A stretch of 64,000 bases of DNA, taken from contig NZ_LN831058.1 in assembly GCF_001375495.1 (NCBI RefSeq), positions 578,768-642,767 on the forward strand. The letters run 5' to 3'. Of this stretch, positions 27,931 through 37,702 are shown one piece after another. Every line of letters starts with the position of its first letter. Position 1 is the first letter of the stretch. A program made the position numbers and the translations under genes. The stretch comes from Flaviflexus massiliensis (GTDB lineage: Bacteria > Actinomycetota > Actinomycetes > Actinomycetales > Actinomycetaceae). A model generated the notes under the pieces. It had not been told where the DNA came from and did not search any database. It saw only the letters and a list, made by a program, of their open reading frames with translations.

Positions 27931-27955
27931 GAACGGGCCCCCACGGGGCCCGTTC
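27931..27955. terminator. Terminator between gltA and sdaA
   Basis: GAACGGGCCCC (27931-27941) pairs perfectly with GGGGCCCGTTC (27945-27955) around a CAC loop; CCTTTAAT follows on the plus strand. Confidence 0.9.
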
Positions 27956-27980
27956 CCTTTAATCAAGCTACCTCTACCCG

Positions 27981-29435
27981 CTAGCACTCAACGACGTTGA
28001 CGGCGAGGCCACCCTCTGATGTCTCCTTGTACTTGGAGTGCATGTCGGCACCTGTTTGGCGCATGGTTTCGATGACCGTGTCGAAAGATACCGAGTGCTG
28101 TCCATCGCCCCACAGGGCAAGCCGCGCTGCATTGATGGCTTTGACTGCACCAATGGCGTTGCGTTCAATGCAGGGGATTTGGACGAGCCCACCAACGGGA
28201 TCGCACGTGAGACCCAAGTTGTGCTCCATTGCGATCTCGGCCGCATTCTCAACCTGCTCGGGGGTGCCGCCGAGTGCTTCGGCAAGGCCCGCTGCCGCCA
28301 TCGCGCTCGCCGACCCGACCTCACCCTGGCAGCCCACCTCGGCACCGGCGATGGAGGCATTGGTTTTGATGAGAGCACCGATGGCGGTGGCGGCAAGGAA
28401 GAACCTGACCTTGCTGTCTTCCGTTGCGTCAGCAACCTCGTGGCAATAGTAGGTGAAGACGGCGGGCACGATTCCGGCCGCACCGTTCGTGGGAGCCGTA
28501 ACAACCCTGTGCCCAGAAGCATTTTCTTCATTGACCGCGAGCGCCCACAGGTTCACCCAGTCCATTCCGCTCAGCGAATCGACAGTGGTGCGGTCCTTTA
28601 ATTCCTGGTGGAGGCTCGGCGCTCTCCTGCGGACCGAGAGTCCGCCTGGGAGGATCCCGTCGGTGGTGATGCCTGCGTCAATACAGTCCGCCATGGCATC
28701 CCGGATGCTCGTGATGTAGTTGATTACGTCCGTGTCGGGTCGTGCTGCCACCTCGTTTTCCCACACGATATCGGAGATTCGTGCCCCCTGGGTCCTGCAG
28801 ATGTCGAGGAGTTCGTTCGCTGTTGAGAAGGGGTGTGGCGCGGGCCTCGCGTGTGCGGCCTGGGATTCTGCCGTGGCCATGGCGACAACCTGGGGGTTGG
28901 TGGCAGGGTCTTCGGACAGGTCCTGCATGATGAACCCGCCCCCGATCGAATAGTAGGTGCGTGCGTATCGACCACCATCCACGTAGGCGGTGATCTCAAG
29001 GGCGTTGACGTGGTAGGGGCGTTTGATTCGGGGAGAGAAGATCATGTCGGTCTCGACCGTGAAGGGGACGTCCCCAATCCCGGCGACCGTGATGGTGCCA
29101 CTGTCTACGACCCTGTCCATGATCTCGTCGACAACCTGGGTTGGGACCGTGTCCGGCCGATATCCTGCCAAGCCAATGAGGACGGCGCGGTCGGTCCAGT
29201 GCCCGCGTCCGGTGGCTCCGAGGGAGCCGAACAGTTCGATCGTGATGCGTTCGGGCACGGCAGTCGTATGCTCCGCGATTGCCGTGGTGTAGGCGTGGCC
29301 GGCTTTCATGGGTCCGACCGTGTGTGACGATGATGGCCCGACACCGACCCTGAACATGTCGAAGACGGAGAGGGGCCTGTTTGCTTGCTTGGCTGCGACC
29401 TGGCCGGCGACGATGGCGGCGGGAATCGAATGCAT
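27981..29435 (-). CDS. sdaA: L-serine ammonia-lyase (iron-sulfur type)
   Basis: A single-chain serine dehydratase with fused beta and alpha domains. The N-terminal beta domain opens MFRVGVGPSSSHTVGPM. The alpha domain carries GCQGEVGSASAMAAAG and TCDPVGGLVQIPCIERN, holding the three cysteines of the 4Fe-4S cluster. It converts L-serine to pyruvate and ammonia. ATG 29435 is preferred, with GAAGGG eight bases upstream; GTG 29444 is an alternative overlapping the Nudix stop. It is the last gene of a three-gene minus-strand unit. Confidence 0.95.
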   Translation of the reverse strand: MHSIPAAIVAGQVAAKQANRPLSVFDMFRVGVGPSSSHTVGPMKAGHAYTTAIAEHTTAVPERITIELFGSLGATGRGHWTDRAVLIGLAGYRPDTVPTQVVDEIMDRVVDSGTITVAGIGDVPFTVETDMIFSPRIKRPYHVNALEITAYVDGGRYARTYYSIGGGFIMQDLSEDPATNPQVVAMATAESQAAHARPAPHPFSTANELLDICRTQGARISDIVWENEVAARPDTDVINYITSIRDAMADCIDAGITTDGILPGGLSVRRRAPSLHQELKDRTTVDSLSGMDWVNLWALAVNEENASGHRVVTAPTNGAAGIVPAVFTYYCHEVADATEDSKVRFFLAATAIGALIKTNASIAGAEVGCQGEVGSASAMAAAGLAEALGGTPEQVENAAEIAMEHNLGLTCDPVGGLVQIPCIERNAIGAVKAINAARLALWGDGQHSVSFDTVIETMRQTGADMHSKYKETSEGGLAVNVVEC

Positions 29436-29440
29436 GATGT

Positions 29441-29866
29441 TCACCCTTCGAAGTCGATGGATAATCGCTTCCGTAATATTGGGACGACGTGCTTGGCGAG
29501 GAGTGGTGCCAGGCTTGCCGGTGTTGGTTGTGTCAGATCAAGCCACTGGATTTCGGCTAGTTCTGCGCGTGGCTGGAGAGTTTTTCTCTCCGCGGGTGTG
29601 AGTGGTTGGGCGAGGTAGATCGTTGATGACACTCGCCATCCGGGTTCGTTGGCTGCTTCTTCATCGAAGTGGCCGAGCAGTTCCAGTTGGTCGACTTCCC
29701 TCTCGTAGCCGATCTCTTCGCGTACTTCGCGGGTGGCTGCCTGCGTGGTGGTTTCCCCGGGTTCGAGTTTCCCGCCAACCAGCATGTATTTGCTGGTGTT
29801 CTTTTTCCTCACGGTGAGGAGGTGGTGGTTGTCGACGAAGCAGATGCCGGTGATGGTGAGGATCAT
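29441..29866 (-). CDS. Nudix hydrolase
   Basis: 141 residues with the Nudix box spelled GGKLEPGETTTQAATREV then REEIG (about residues 31-53), matching GX5EX7REUXEEXGU. It hydrolyses a nucleoside diphosphate linked to another moiety; substrate is unknown. It overlaps the thiamine-binding gene upstream by 4 bases and meets sdaA downstream, so the three are probably one operon. Confidence 0.9.
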   Translation of the reverse strand: MILTITGICFVDNHHLLTVRKKNTSKYMLVGGKLEPGETTTQAATREVREEIGYEREVDQLELLGHFDEEAANEPGWRVSSTIYLAQPLTPAERKTLQPRAELAEIQWLDLTQPTPASLAPLLAKHVVPILRKRLSIDFEG

Positions 29867-30162
29867 GAAAGGAGTTTGTTGACGCGTTCCACCTTCTCTG
29901 TCAGCTGTCCCGTGTAGCCGGGACGGATGTCTGCCTTCATGACGAGGGAGACTCGTGGGGAGACGGCACTGACCGCTTCGGTTGCTTCCTTGACGACCGC
30001 CATGACCTCATCCCATTCACCTTCGATGGTGGTGAACATGGAGGTGGTTTCGTAGGGGAGACCGGAGGCCCGGACGATGGCAATCGCGTCAGCAACGGCC
30101 TGCGATACGGAGCCATCTGGGGAGTCGGTCGTGGTGGGGGCAACTGAGAAGGCAAGTAGCAT
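29863..30162 (-). CDS. Thiamine-binding protein (MTH1187/YkoF-like, DUF77)
   Basis: 99 residues of the small ferredoxin-like family (MTH1187/DUF77): LLAFSVAPTTT, SVSQAVADAIAIVRASGLPYETTSMFTTIEGEWDEV split over the middle, and a C-terminal strand. Members bind thiamine and are often near thiamine transport genes. Here it leads the Nudix and sdaA genes, with no thiamine genes seen. Confidence 0.85.
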   Translation of the reverse strand: MLLAFSVAPTTTDSPDGSVSQAVADAIAIVRASGLPYETTSMFTTIEGEWDEVMAVVKEATEAVSAVSPRVSLVMKADIRPGYTGQLTEKVERVNKLLS

Positions 30163-30281
30163 GTATTCAACCTAGTTCACGCAACATATAAATTCTACAA
30201 AAGAAGCCACCCTTAACCCCCTCAAAGCGCACTCTTACGCGCTAGAGTAAAAAGAAAAAGGTTGCTCAAAGGAAGCCGCTC

Positions 30282-30746
30282 ATGCCATTTATGAATGTCG
30301 AATCATTTAACCTTGATCATCGCAAGGTCGACGCTCCATACATTCGCGTTGCTGATGTGAAGACGCTACCGAAGGGTGACGTTCTCACGAAGTACGATGT
30401 TCGCTTCTGCCAGCCCAACGAAGAGCACCTCGACATGAAGACGGTGCATTCAATTGAGCACACGTTTGCTGAGCTGTCCCGCAACCATTCCGATTTCGTC
30501 GTTGATTTCTCCCCCATGGGTTGCCAGACCGGCTTCTACCTCATCATGATTGGTGAACCCGCAGAGGAAGAGATTCGCGACCTGGTCGCAAAAACGCTGA
30601 GTGATCTCGTCAACGCCGACGAGGTACCGGCAGCAAATGTTGTCCAGTGCGGGTGGGGAGAAAACCATAGCCTTGAGGGCGCTAAGCATGCCGCGCAGGC
30701 CATGCTTGACAAGCGTCACGAATGGGCACGGGTCATGAAGGACTAG
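30282..30746 (+). CDS. luxS: S-ribosylhomocysteine lyase LuxS
   Basis: 154 residues with the zinc ligands His56, His60 and Cys123 (TVHSIEH and QCGWGENHS), Glu59 as catalytic base, and the substrate-side Cys81 in MGCQTGFY. It cleaves S-ribosylhomocysteine to homocysteine and the AI-2 precursor DPD. The nucleosidase that makes its substrate begins 2 bases after its stop, a functional pair. The ribosome site AAAGGAAG is good. Confidence 0.97.
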   Translation: MPFMNVESFNLDHRKVDAPYIRVADVKTLPKGDVLTKYDVRFCQPNEEHLDMKTVHSIEHTFAELSRNHSDFVVDFSPMGCQTGFYLIMIGEPAEEEIRDLVAKTLSDLVNADEVPAANVVQCGWGENHSLEGAKHAAQAMLDKRHEWARVMKD

Positions 30747-30748
30747 AC

Positions 30749-32071
30749 ATGCGTACCGCAGCAGCCATTATTCTCACTGCCATGCCCGAAGAGGCAGCCC
30801 CCTTTCTTGAGCTTGAGGAGGCGGCCGGCCGGGTCGCTCAACTCGGCACCCCGGCGGGTTTCAACGCCTGGTATCTCACGATCGCTTCACCGCGCGTGCT
30901 CCTCGTTCAGACAGGTGTTGGCCAGACCGCTGCGGCCAGTGCCCTCACGTGGGCCCTTGGGCAGGTATCGACCCGTGATGTGTTCGCGGCCGGCACGGCT
31001 GGTGGCCTCCATTCGTCCACGAACGTGGGCGACATTATTGTCGGCACCGAGTACCGGTACGGGGCGGCAGACGCGACGGCGTTTGACTACGAGTACGGCC
31101 AGGTTCCCGGCCAGCCCGCATCCTTTCCCGGCAATCCTCGCGTCCTCGAACTCCTCGAAGAGAATGAGGTGCACGCGGACAAGATCCGGACCGGCCTCAT
31201 GCTGTCATCCGACAGTTTCGTGACCGCCAAGAACGTCACCGCCGCGCGGGAGGCCTTCCCCGAAGCCCTGTCGACAGACATGGAGTCCGTTGCACTCGCC
31301 CAGGTCGCCCACGCCTACGGTGTTGGTTTCATTTCGATCAGGGCCGTCTCGGACCTGTGCGGGCCCGCCGCGGGTCAAGACTTCCACATGTCTCTCGATA
31401 GTGCCGCCCAGCTATCTGCCGAAGCGACGGTGGCTCTACTAGAGCAGTTGCGTGGTTCCCAACGTCCGGACCGCAGGCGCCGCCAATTCGGTTTCGACGC
31501 GCTCTACGCGGCCCTGTACGCGACGATCGCCGTCGACCAGTCCCTCGAGCCCGCCGAAGACATTGACCCGTCACTCGACCTGTCGGACCTGTCGCGGGAC
31601 CTGCATGACGAGCAGGTACAGGACTTTGCTCGGCTTGTGGCCGCGGGCAAGAAGTATGTTTCCGAGAACCCCGATACTCGGATTACGTCGCAGCGTTACG
31701 ACCGGATCCGTGCCGAAATCCTGCGGGACCTGAACCTCACGGGCGGGCGAGGAAGACAAACCTGGCCACCCACGTCCCAGACCATCATGAAGCGTTTCGA
31801 TGGGTACTGGAACAATGCGATGAAGGCGATTGGCTTGAAAGGCGGCACTGGTCGGCGCCGTGGCGGGCTGCGCTACTCGAGCGAGGACTATCGGGAGGCG
31901 GTCCGCAAGTATCATGCGGATGTCACGAAGCAGCGCCGCCACCCGTCGTATGCGGGATACCAGGAGTGGTTGGCGACCCAGGATAAGACCTATCCATCGG
32001 GTGCCTCCATACGCCAGCACTTCGGCACATGGGCGGATGCGATCCTTTCCCTGTACGAACAGCAGAAGTAG
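30749..32071 (+). CDS. MTA/SAH nucleosidase fused to C-terminal HNH-repeat-like units
   Basis: Started at ATG 30749, 440 residues. Residues 1-235 are a MtnN/Pfs nucleosidase: AMPEE carries the catalytic acid, Glu179 in STDMESVALAQ and Asp202 in AVSDLCGP. It cleaves MTA and SAH, the latter giving the LuxS substrate. Residues 236-310 are an alpha-helical linker. Residues 314-363 and 381-436 are two copies of a unit seen in homing-endonuclease-associated repeats (pattern P-S-x...-RF-x-x-W-x-x-A-x-x-x-x-G/L). The extension nearly doubles the usual length of about 230. Its role is unknown. Confidence 0.88.
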   Translation: MRTAAAIILTAMPEEAAPFLELEEAAGRVAQLGTPAGFNAWYLTIASPRVLLVQTGVGQTAAASALTWALGQVSTRDVFAAGTAGGLHSSTNVGDIIVGTEYRYGAADATAFDYEYGQVPGQPASFPGNPRVLELLEENEVHADKIRTGLMLSSDSFVTAKNVTAAREAFPEALSTDMESVALAQVAHAYGVGFISIRAVSDLCGPAAGQDFHMSLDSAAQLSAEATVALLEQLRGSQRPDRRRRQFGFDALYAALYATIAVDQSLEPAEDIDPSLDLSDLSRDLHDEQVQDFARLVAAGKKYVSENPDTRITSQRYDRIRAEILRDLNLTGGRGRQTWPPTSQTIMKRFDGYWNNAMKAIGLKGGTGRRRGGLRYSSEDYREAVRKYHADVTKQRRHPSYAGYQEWLATQDKTYPSGASIRQHFGTWADAILSLYEQQK

Positions 32072-32145
32072 CAGACCAGCACGTTCTTGAAGACGGACGG
32101 AGATCCTTCGTCAGCCTACAAGAGTCGAGCTTAACCCCGTGAGGA

Positions 32146-33348
32146 TCAGATGATGAGGTCGTTGACCTCGTCATTGAACGGGAATGAGCCGGGCTCGTAA
32201 ATGCAGAGGGGCTCTTCTGCATAGATGTTGCCGGTGGAATTGTAGGCACGGGACCTCGAGCCGCCACACACGTCCCGATATTCGCACCGCCCGCACTTGC
32301 CCTCGAGCAGCTCGGTACGCCGGATCCCACTAAACAGTTCTGAATTGCGATACAGGTCCACGAGGGATGAGTCCCTGACATTCCCTGCAGGAACATCAAG
32401 AAAGCCTGACGGGGTGACCTGACCGACATGGTTGATGAAAACAAAGCCGTTACCCGAAGAAATATTGATCGGGGCGCGGCGACTGCGCTCCCCGGTCACG
32501 AGTCCCAGGGCTTCACTCCGGTCGTACAGTGCCTCGTAGAGGAGCCCGAGGTTCATGACCTCCCTGTGGTCCCTACCCACCTTGTCGAGAACATGGCGCT
32601 GAATCGATACTCGCCGGAAATGGTGTCCCTCCGTGGTCTTGATAGGCACCGTTTCACCCAGGTCGTAGAACAGGTTGAGAACGTCTTCGCACTCCTGGGC
32701 GGTGAGAGCACCGAGGTCGATGCCTCGCCCCGTTGGGACGAGAAGGAAACCGGACCAGGTCATGACCCCCAGATCCCGCACGAGTTTGGCGATGTCGGGC
32801 AGCTCCATAACGTTATGCCGTGCAACGACGGAATTCAGCTGCACTTTCATGCCCAGTTCCCGTGCGGCTTCCCAGCCCGCCACCGTGTTTTCGAAGGTGC
32901 CCTGAACGCGCCTGAACCCGTCATGGCTTTCCTTTGTCGCACCGTCCAATGACAGCGAGATGGTGTTGACGCCAACATCCTGGAGGCGCATCAGGGAGTC
33001 ACGGTTGAGTTTCTTGGTCCCCGAGGGTGAGACGGCAACGTGCAGTCCCATGGCCACGCCGCGTCTCGCGATCTCGTACAGGTCGTCCCGCTCGAAGCAG
33101 TCACCGCCGGAAATCACAAAGATCGGTGCTGGCTTCCCAAATGACAGCACCTCTGCCATGAGGGTCGTGGCCTCATCCGTCGTCAGTTCAAAAGGATTCC
33201 TGGCAGGGGTCGCTTCCGCACGGCAATGCAGGCAGGACAACTGACAGGCCCGGGTTGCCTCCCAGATAACAAGCATGGGTTGGCGCGCCGGGTCGTGGCG
33301 GACGGTCCTAACTGGCCTGCGGGGGCGAGGCGCGGACGTGAGGGACAT
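32146..33348 (-). CDS. Radical SAM/SPASM domain protein (TIGR04053-like)
   Basis: A 400-residue protein with the radical SAM cluster motif CQLSCLHC (Cys35, Cys39, Cys42) and a C-terminal SPASM region with CGRCEYRDVCGG and a later cysteine, binding extra FeS clusters. The layout (VIWEATRACQLSCLHCRAEATPARN, split about the cluster) matches the TIGR04053 group, resembling heme d1/heme-pathway NirJ/AhbD-type enzymes. No RiPP precursor or heme gene is nearby. It may modify a peptide or tetrapyrrole; substrate is unknown. It is transcribed alone. Confidence 0.85.
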   Translation of the reverse strand: MSLTSAPRPRRPVRTVRHDPARQPMLVIWEATRACQLSCLHCRAEATPARNPFELTTDEATTLMAEVLSFGKPAPIFVISGGDCFERDDLYEIARRGVAMGLHVAVSPSGTKKLNRDSLMRLQDVGVNTISLSLDGATKESHDGFRRVQGTFENTVAGWEAARELGMKVQLNSVVARHNVMELPDIAKLVRDLGVMTWSGFLLVPTGRGIDLGALTAQECEDVLNLFYDLGETVPIKTTEGHHFRRVSIQRHVLDKVGRDHREVMNLGLLYEALYDRSEALGLVTGERSRRAPINISSGNGFVFINHVGQVTPSGFLDVPAGNVRDSSLVDLYRNSELFSGIRRTELLEGKCGRCEYRDVCGGSRSRAYNSTGNIYAEEPLCIYEPGSFPFNDEVNDLII

Positions 33349-33507
33349 AGCACTATCCTCGCCGGGTTTGGCGCACAGGATAGGGCCTAACGTCCCATGA
33401 ACAGCCTGATATCCAGCCGGTCACACCAAATTACCGAGAGGCCACCGTGTCAGGCTGGTTATCGTGGCATGCCCGCGGCTGGTATCCGGGGGCCCAGCGG
33501 CGGGCTC

Positions 33508-34560
33508 TTAGCCGAGTCCCCATTCCTTGGCCACGTTGGTGATGGCGGCTTCCTTGACGGCGGGATCGTAGGAATTGCACGAGATGATGACCTCGTCGAG
33601 TGAGTAGGCCTCGACGAACTGCCCGATCTTTTCCGCCACCGTATCGGGTGTTCCAATAATGTGGGTGGGGTCGATACCGGGGTTGTTCCACACCTCAACG
33701 TTCTCCCAGGAGGGTTCTTGGAGGGGACCGGTCGAGCCGAAACGGAGCTGTTCCTGCATCCTCTTATACGTTGTCGCCTGGAAGTGCGCTTCCTTCTCGG
33801 TGTCCGCAACCATGATGTTGACACCAGCCATGACCGTCGGTTCCGTCACCTGTGCTGTGCGTGCGTTCTTCTTGAAATTCGTGCGGTACACCTGGAGCGC
33901 GGTCGACAGCTGTTGGGGAGCGAAGTGAGAAGCAAAAGAGAAGGGTAGTCCGAGCTCGGCTGCGACCTGGGCGCCGCCCGTCGAGGAGCCGAGCATCCAG
34001 ATCGGAATATTCGTGCCCTCACCGGGGATTGCACGAACGACGCGGTGAAGCTGGTTGGGTCGAGCCTGCAGCCCCAGGACGGCAGCTCCAGCACCGGAAA
34101 CCCCGTCCTCGACTTTGACCTCATCGCTCCCGCCTAGGAACTGGGTCAGTTTCAGGACATCAACGGCGAAGTCGTTGAGATCGGCTCCACCTCGGCGCAG
34201 TTCCGCGGCCGTCACCGGGTCGGTTCCCGGGGCCCGTCCCAGTCCCAGATCAATCCGGTCCCCGTAGATCGTGGCAAGGGTGCCGTAGTATTCGGCGACC
34301 ATGAGCGGTGAGTGATTGGGGAGCATGACGCCACCGGAGCCGAGACGAATCGTTGACGTGTGTTCGGCGGCCCGCCCAAGCAGAAGGGCGGTGGCGGAGG
34401 ACATGAAGGTGGCTGAACCGTGGTGCTCCGCCATCCAATACCTGCTATATCCAGCCTGTTCGGCAACCTGCGCGTACTTAACGGCGGTGTCGAGGGCTTG
34501 TTTGCGGGTGGAGCCCGCCGAGACGGGGGCAAGGTCAAGAATGCTCAAAGCTACGGTCAT
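33508..34560 (-). CDS. LLM-class flavin-dependent oxidoreductase (luciferase-like)
   Basis: 350 residues of the bacterial luciferase-like fold: LSILDLAPVSAGSTRKQAL, YSRYWMAEHHGSATFMSSATALLL, and IRLGSGGVMLPNHSPL. It belongs to the LLM group (MsnO8-like) whose members use FMN or F420 to oxidise a wide range of substrates. The cofactor cannot be read. It is monocistronic and follows the oligopeptidase gene on the same strand. Confidence 0.9.
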   Translation of the reverse strand: MTVALSILDLAPVSAGSTRKQALDTAVKYAQVAEQAGYSRYWMAEHHGSATFMSSATALLLGRAAEHTSTIRLGSGGVMLPNHSPLMVAEYYGTLATIYGDRIDLGLGRAPGTDPVTAAELRRGGADLNDFAVDVLKLTQFLGGSDEVKVEDGVSGAGAAVLGLQARPNQLHRVVRAIPGEGTNIPIWMLGSSTGGAQVAAELGLPFSFASHFAPQQLSTALQVYRTNFKKNARTAQVTEPTVMAGVNIMVADTEKEAHFQATTYKRMQEQLRFGSTGPLQEPSWENVEVWNNPGIDPTHIIGTPDTVAEKIGQFVEAYSLDEVIISCNSYDPAVKEAAITNVAKEWGLG

Positions 34561-34605
34561 ACCCTTACTTTGGCTTGACCTTGCCCTTCCGGCAAGTAGC
34601 TGACG

Positions 34606-36675
34606 CTACTGGCGAACTCCGACCTGGGACAGCAGGAAGGCGCGGCGCAGAGCCTGATCCTCCCAAGCGTTGTAGCGGCCGGATCTGCCACCGTGGCCCG
34701 CCACCATTTCCGTTTTTAACAGGATCGGTCGCTCAGCCCCATTCGTCGCGGTCTCCTGTAGTTTCGCCACCCACTTCGCGGGCTCAACAAAGAAGACACG
34801 AGTGTCGTTGAGCGAGGTCGTGGCGAGGATCGCCGGATACTCTTTCGCTTCCACGTTCTCGTAGGGGGAGTACGACTTCATGTATTCGTACACCTCGGGG
34901 TCGTGGTAGGGGTCGCCCCATTCTTCCCATTCCCCAACCGTCAGCGGCAGGGACGGGTCAAGGATTGTCGTCAGTGCATCGACAAACGGGACCACAGCGG
35001 AGATTGCGCGGAACCTGTCACCACCCATGTTGGCGACGGCACCGACGAGTAGCCCGCCGGCACTCCCACCCTCACCGGCGAGGCGATCGGGATGAACCCA
35101 GCCTGATTCGTGCAGGAAGTCAGCGCAGGCAATGAAGTCCGTAAACGTGTTCTTTTTGTTCAGCATCTTGCCGCTGTCGTACCAGGCCCGCCCCATGTCA
35201 CCGCCTCCGCGAATGTGCGCAAGGGCAAAGACGACGCCACGATCGAGGAGGGAGATGATCGAGGGACCGAACGACGGGTCTGTCGAGATTTCGTACGAAC
35301 CGTATCCGTAGAGCAACCCGGGGTTGGTCCCGTCTGGTTTCACCCCCTTCTTGTAGGCGAGGGTGAGGGGGACGCGGGTGCCATCGGGCGCCACCGCCCA
35401 CTCTCGTGACGTTTCATAATCGGCACGGTCGTAGTTCGGCACGAACCTTTCCTTCACGACCTGGTTCTGTCCCGTGGCCGTCGAATAGTGGTAGACGGTG
35501 GATGGCTGAATGATCGAGGTCAGCACGTAGTCGAAGCCCGTTGCAGAAGATTTCGGATTACTTGTCAGCTCCACGGTCGACAGCTCGCCACCGGGGACAG
35601 TGAAGGGCTCCCCCCATCCCCCTTCCCGAGGGATGACACGGAGCTGGGTTTGCCCACCGGACCTCATGGAGACCACGGCAAAGGTGTCGAAGGCGGAAAC
35701 GGATTCGATACGTTCGCCCTCTTCCGCAACGAGGAGTGGCTGCCAAGACTCGGGCATACTCTCACCCACGGGTGCTGTCGCAACCTCGAAGTCGGTGCGA
35801 TGCAGGTTGTGGACGATGAGGAGCTCATCACCGGCCGGCTCCACCGAGTAGTCCAGTCCAGCCCGGCGCTCTGACACAACGATTTGTTCGGCGCCGCGCT
35901 CGGCTTTCATGATCCGCACTTCTGACGTCAGCCTCGACTGGGAATGCAGCACGAGCCACGTGCCGTCTCTCGAGGTGTCGGGCCAGACCGTGAACAGTTC
36001 ATCTTCCTCTTCGAAGACAAGCTCGTCGGTTGCGGGGTCGGCACCGATTTCGTGGACCCACACCTGGTGGGCACGCCACGCATCATCCACCCTGCCGTAG
36101 AAGATCTGGGTGGAATCGGTTGACCATTCAAGACCGCATCCTGCTCCCGTGACTGACTCGTCGATGACCTCTCCGGTCGCGATGTTGGAGATGCGGAGGG
36201 TGAACCTCTCGTCCCCGGCAACATCGATTCCGAGGGCAACGTATTGGCCATCCGGGGAAATGTCGTAGCCCGCGGTTGAGAAGAACTCGTTGCCGGCCGC
36301 CAGTTCATTGCAGTCAAAAAGCAACTGCTCGCGATCGCTGACAACGTCTGGATCGGGACGGGTTTCGGACTGGATCCGGTGGAAGGAGGGGTATGCCTTG
36401 CCTTCGTAGGTGCGGGAGAAGTACCACCAGTCGCCCTTCTTAAAAGGAACGGAGGTATCATTCTCTTTCGTCCGGGACTTGATTTCGTCAAAGATGGTTT
36501 TCTGGAGGGGCTTCGTATCCTCGAGTACAGCATCCGTGAATGCGTTTTGTGCGTTCAGATAGTCCAGAACTTGGGGATCGGTTTTGTCCCTCAACCATTC
36601 GTAATCGTCAACGAACGTGTCGCCATGGAAGGTGCGGTTGGTGGGAACCTTCTTGGGTTTCGGAGCCATAGTCAT
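34606..36675 (-). CDS. ptrB: Oligopeptidase B (S9 prolyl oligopeptidase family)
   Basis: 689 residues: an N-terminal beta-propeller, then an alpha/beta-hydrolase domain with catalytic Ser in GEGGSAGGLL (about residue 538), the Asp in a later loop, and His in AGHGGRSGRY (about 661). It cleaves after basic residues in short peptides in the cytoplasm. The N-terminus (PTNRTFHGDTFVDDYEWLRDK) is typical. Its length fits the family. Confidence 0.95.
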   Translation of the reverse strand: MTMAPKPKKVPTNRTFHGDTFVDDYEWLRDKTDPQVLDYLNAQNAFTDAVLEDTKPLQKTIFDEIKSRTKENDTSVPFKKGDWWYFSRTYEGKAYPSFHRIQSETRPDPDVVSDREQLLFDCNELAAGNEFFSTAGYDISPDGQYVALGIDVAGDERFTLRISNIATGEVIDESVTGAGCGLEWSTDSTQIFYGRVDDAWRAHQVWVHEIGADPATDELVFEEEDELFTVWPDTSRDGTWLVLHSQSRLTSEVRIMKAERGAEQIVVSERRAGLDYSVEPAGDELLIVHNLHRTDFEVATAPVGESMPESWQPLLVAEEGERIESVSAFDTFAVVSMRSGGQTQLRVIPREGGWGEPFTVPGGELSTVELTSNPKSSATGFDYVLTSIIQPSTVYHYSTATGQNQVVKERFVPNYDRADYETSREWAVAPDGTRVPLTLAYKKGVKPDGTNPGLLYGYGSYEISTDPSFGPSIISLLDRGVVFALAHIRGGGDMGRAWYDSGKMLNKKNTFTDFIACADFLHESGWVHPDRLAGEGGSAGGLLVGAVANMGGDRFRAISAVVPFVDALTTILDPSLPLTVGEWEEWGDPYHDPEVYEYMKSYSPYENVEAKEYPAILATTSLNDTRVFFVEPAKWVAKLQETATNGAERPILLKTEMVAGHGGRSGRYNAWEDQALRRAFLLSQVGVRQ

Positions 36676-36757
36676 GGGTTAAGACTATGCGATGATGGGG
36701 CACTCTTCCCGACGGGAAAGATCAGCAGATTGCGAATGCTTGCGGACGAAAGTATCC

Positions 36758-37459
36758 CTACTGGTCGGGTTTTGGCCAGCCGTTTGGCTCGCACCCTTCC
36801 AGGTCGAGGGTCTGCTGCATCATGACCGGGGCCCGACCATCAGGTTCACACACGGTAACGTGACCCTGACCGAGGAAGTGGCCCACCTCATGGTTGACGA
36901 GATAAACCCGATACTGGTCAACCGTGCCACCGGCTTCCAAGAATTTGTCGGTAGCTGATGCCCAGCGATCGACGTTCAGTACAACATCGGAATCCACACG
37001 GCAGGAGGTATATCCGCCCGTGTCGAGCGGCGCGCACAGTTCATCCACCGTGCCCGGAGTTGCAAGCCGCACGGTCAGCTCAGCCTCGTCGGCTGCCACG
37101 AGTTCGAAGGATACGGAGCCATCCGCGCCCCAGCCACGCTCATCGTTCAGCGTTCCCAGCACCCGTGCCGCAAACGCTTCAGTATCGACGGAGATTTCCT
37201 TCTCGGTCACGACAGCTACCTTGACGACGCGTTCGGTTTCGCGCTCGCTCTCCTCTACCCGGGTGCCTTTGGCCGTGTCGAATTCTCCCGAACCGGAATC
37301 GGGCTGATCAGCCGAGTTGAGGCCGGCGAGGCTCTCACCGACTTTGCTGGCGCCACCGATCTCACTTTCGGGCGCGGCGAACGCGAGCGTGGGCAGGACA
37401 GCCATGCTCGCTGTCAGGACACCCACACCCACCTTTATCACGTTTTGGTAACGGCGCAT
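36758..37459 (-). CDS. Secreted DUF3152 metzincin-like protein
   Basis: 233 residues with a signal peptide (to about residue 28, LAFAAPES) and a low-complexity region. The C-terminal domain ends in the zinc motif HEVGHFLGQGH (about residues 190-200), a HEXXHXXGXXH metzincin site. DUF3152 is actinobacterial and often has few known substrates. It is exported. Confidence 0.88.
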   Translation of the reverse strand: MRRYQNVIKVGVGVLTASMAVLPTLAFAAPESEIGGASKVGESLAGLNSADQPDSGSGEFDTAKGTRVEESERETERVVKVAVVTEKEISVDTEAFAARVLGTLNDERGWGADGSVSFELVAADEAELTVRLATPGTVDELCAPLDTGGYTSCRVDSDVVLNVDRWASATDKFLEAGGTVDQYRVYLVNHEVGHFLGQGHVTVCEPDGRAPVMMQQTLDLEGCEPNGWPKPDQ

Positions 37460-37702
37460 GTGTCGATCCTACCCACGTTTCTTCCCCGCCCGTCAACCCC
37501 GCCGTGACCGGCACAACACCCCATCACCCCGACCTTTCCGTTTCAAACCAACGTTTATGTCCATCGATGTGACCGGTGGAGCACTCAGTGCAATGTGTCC
37601 GTTGTTACGAACAACCGGCGACTGTTCAGTCTCGTTCCTGCCCCAATCTCTCAAGGGAACACAAAGATGAGTGCGTAGGTTCCACGACTACACTCGAGGA
37701 TT

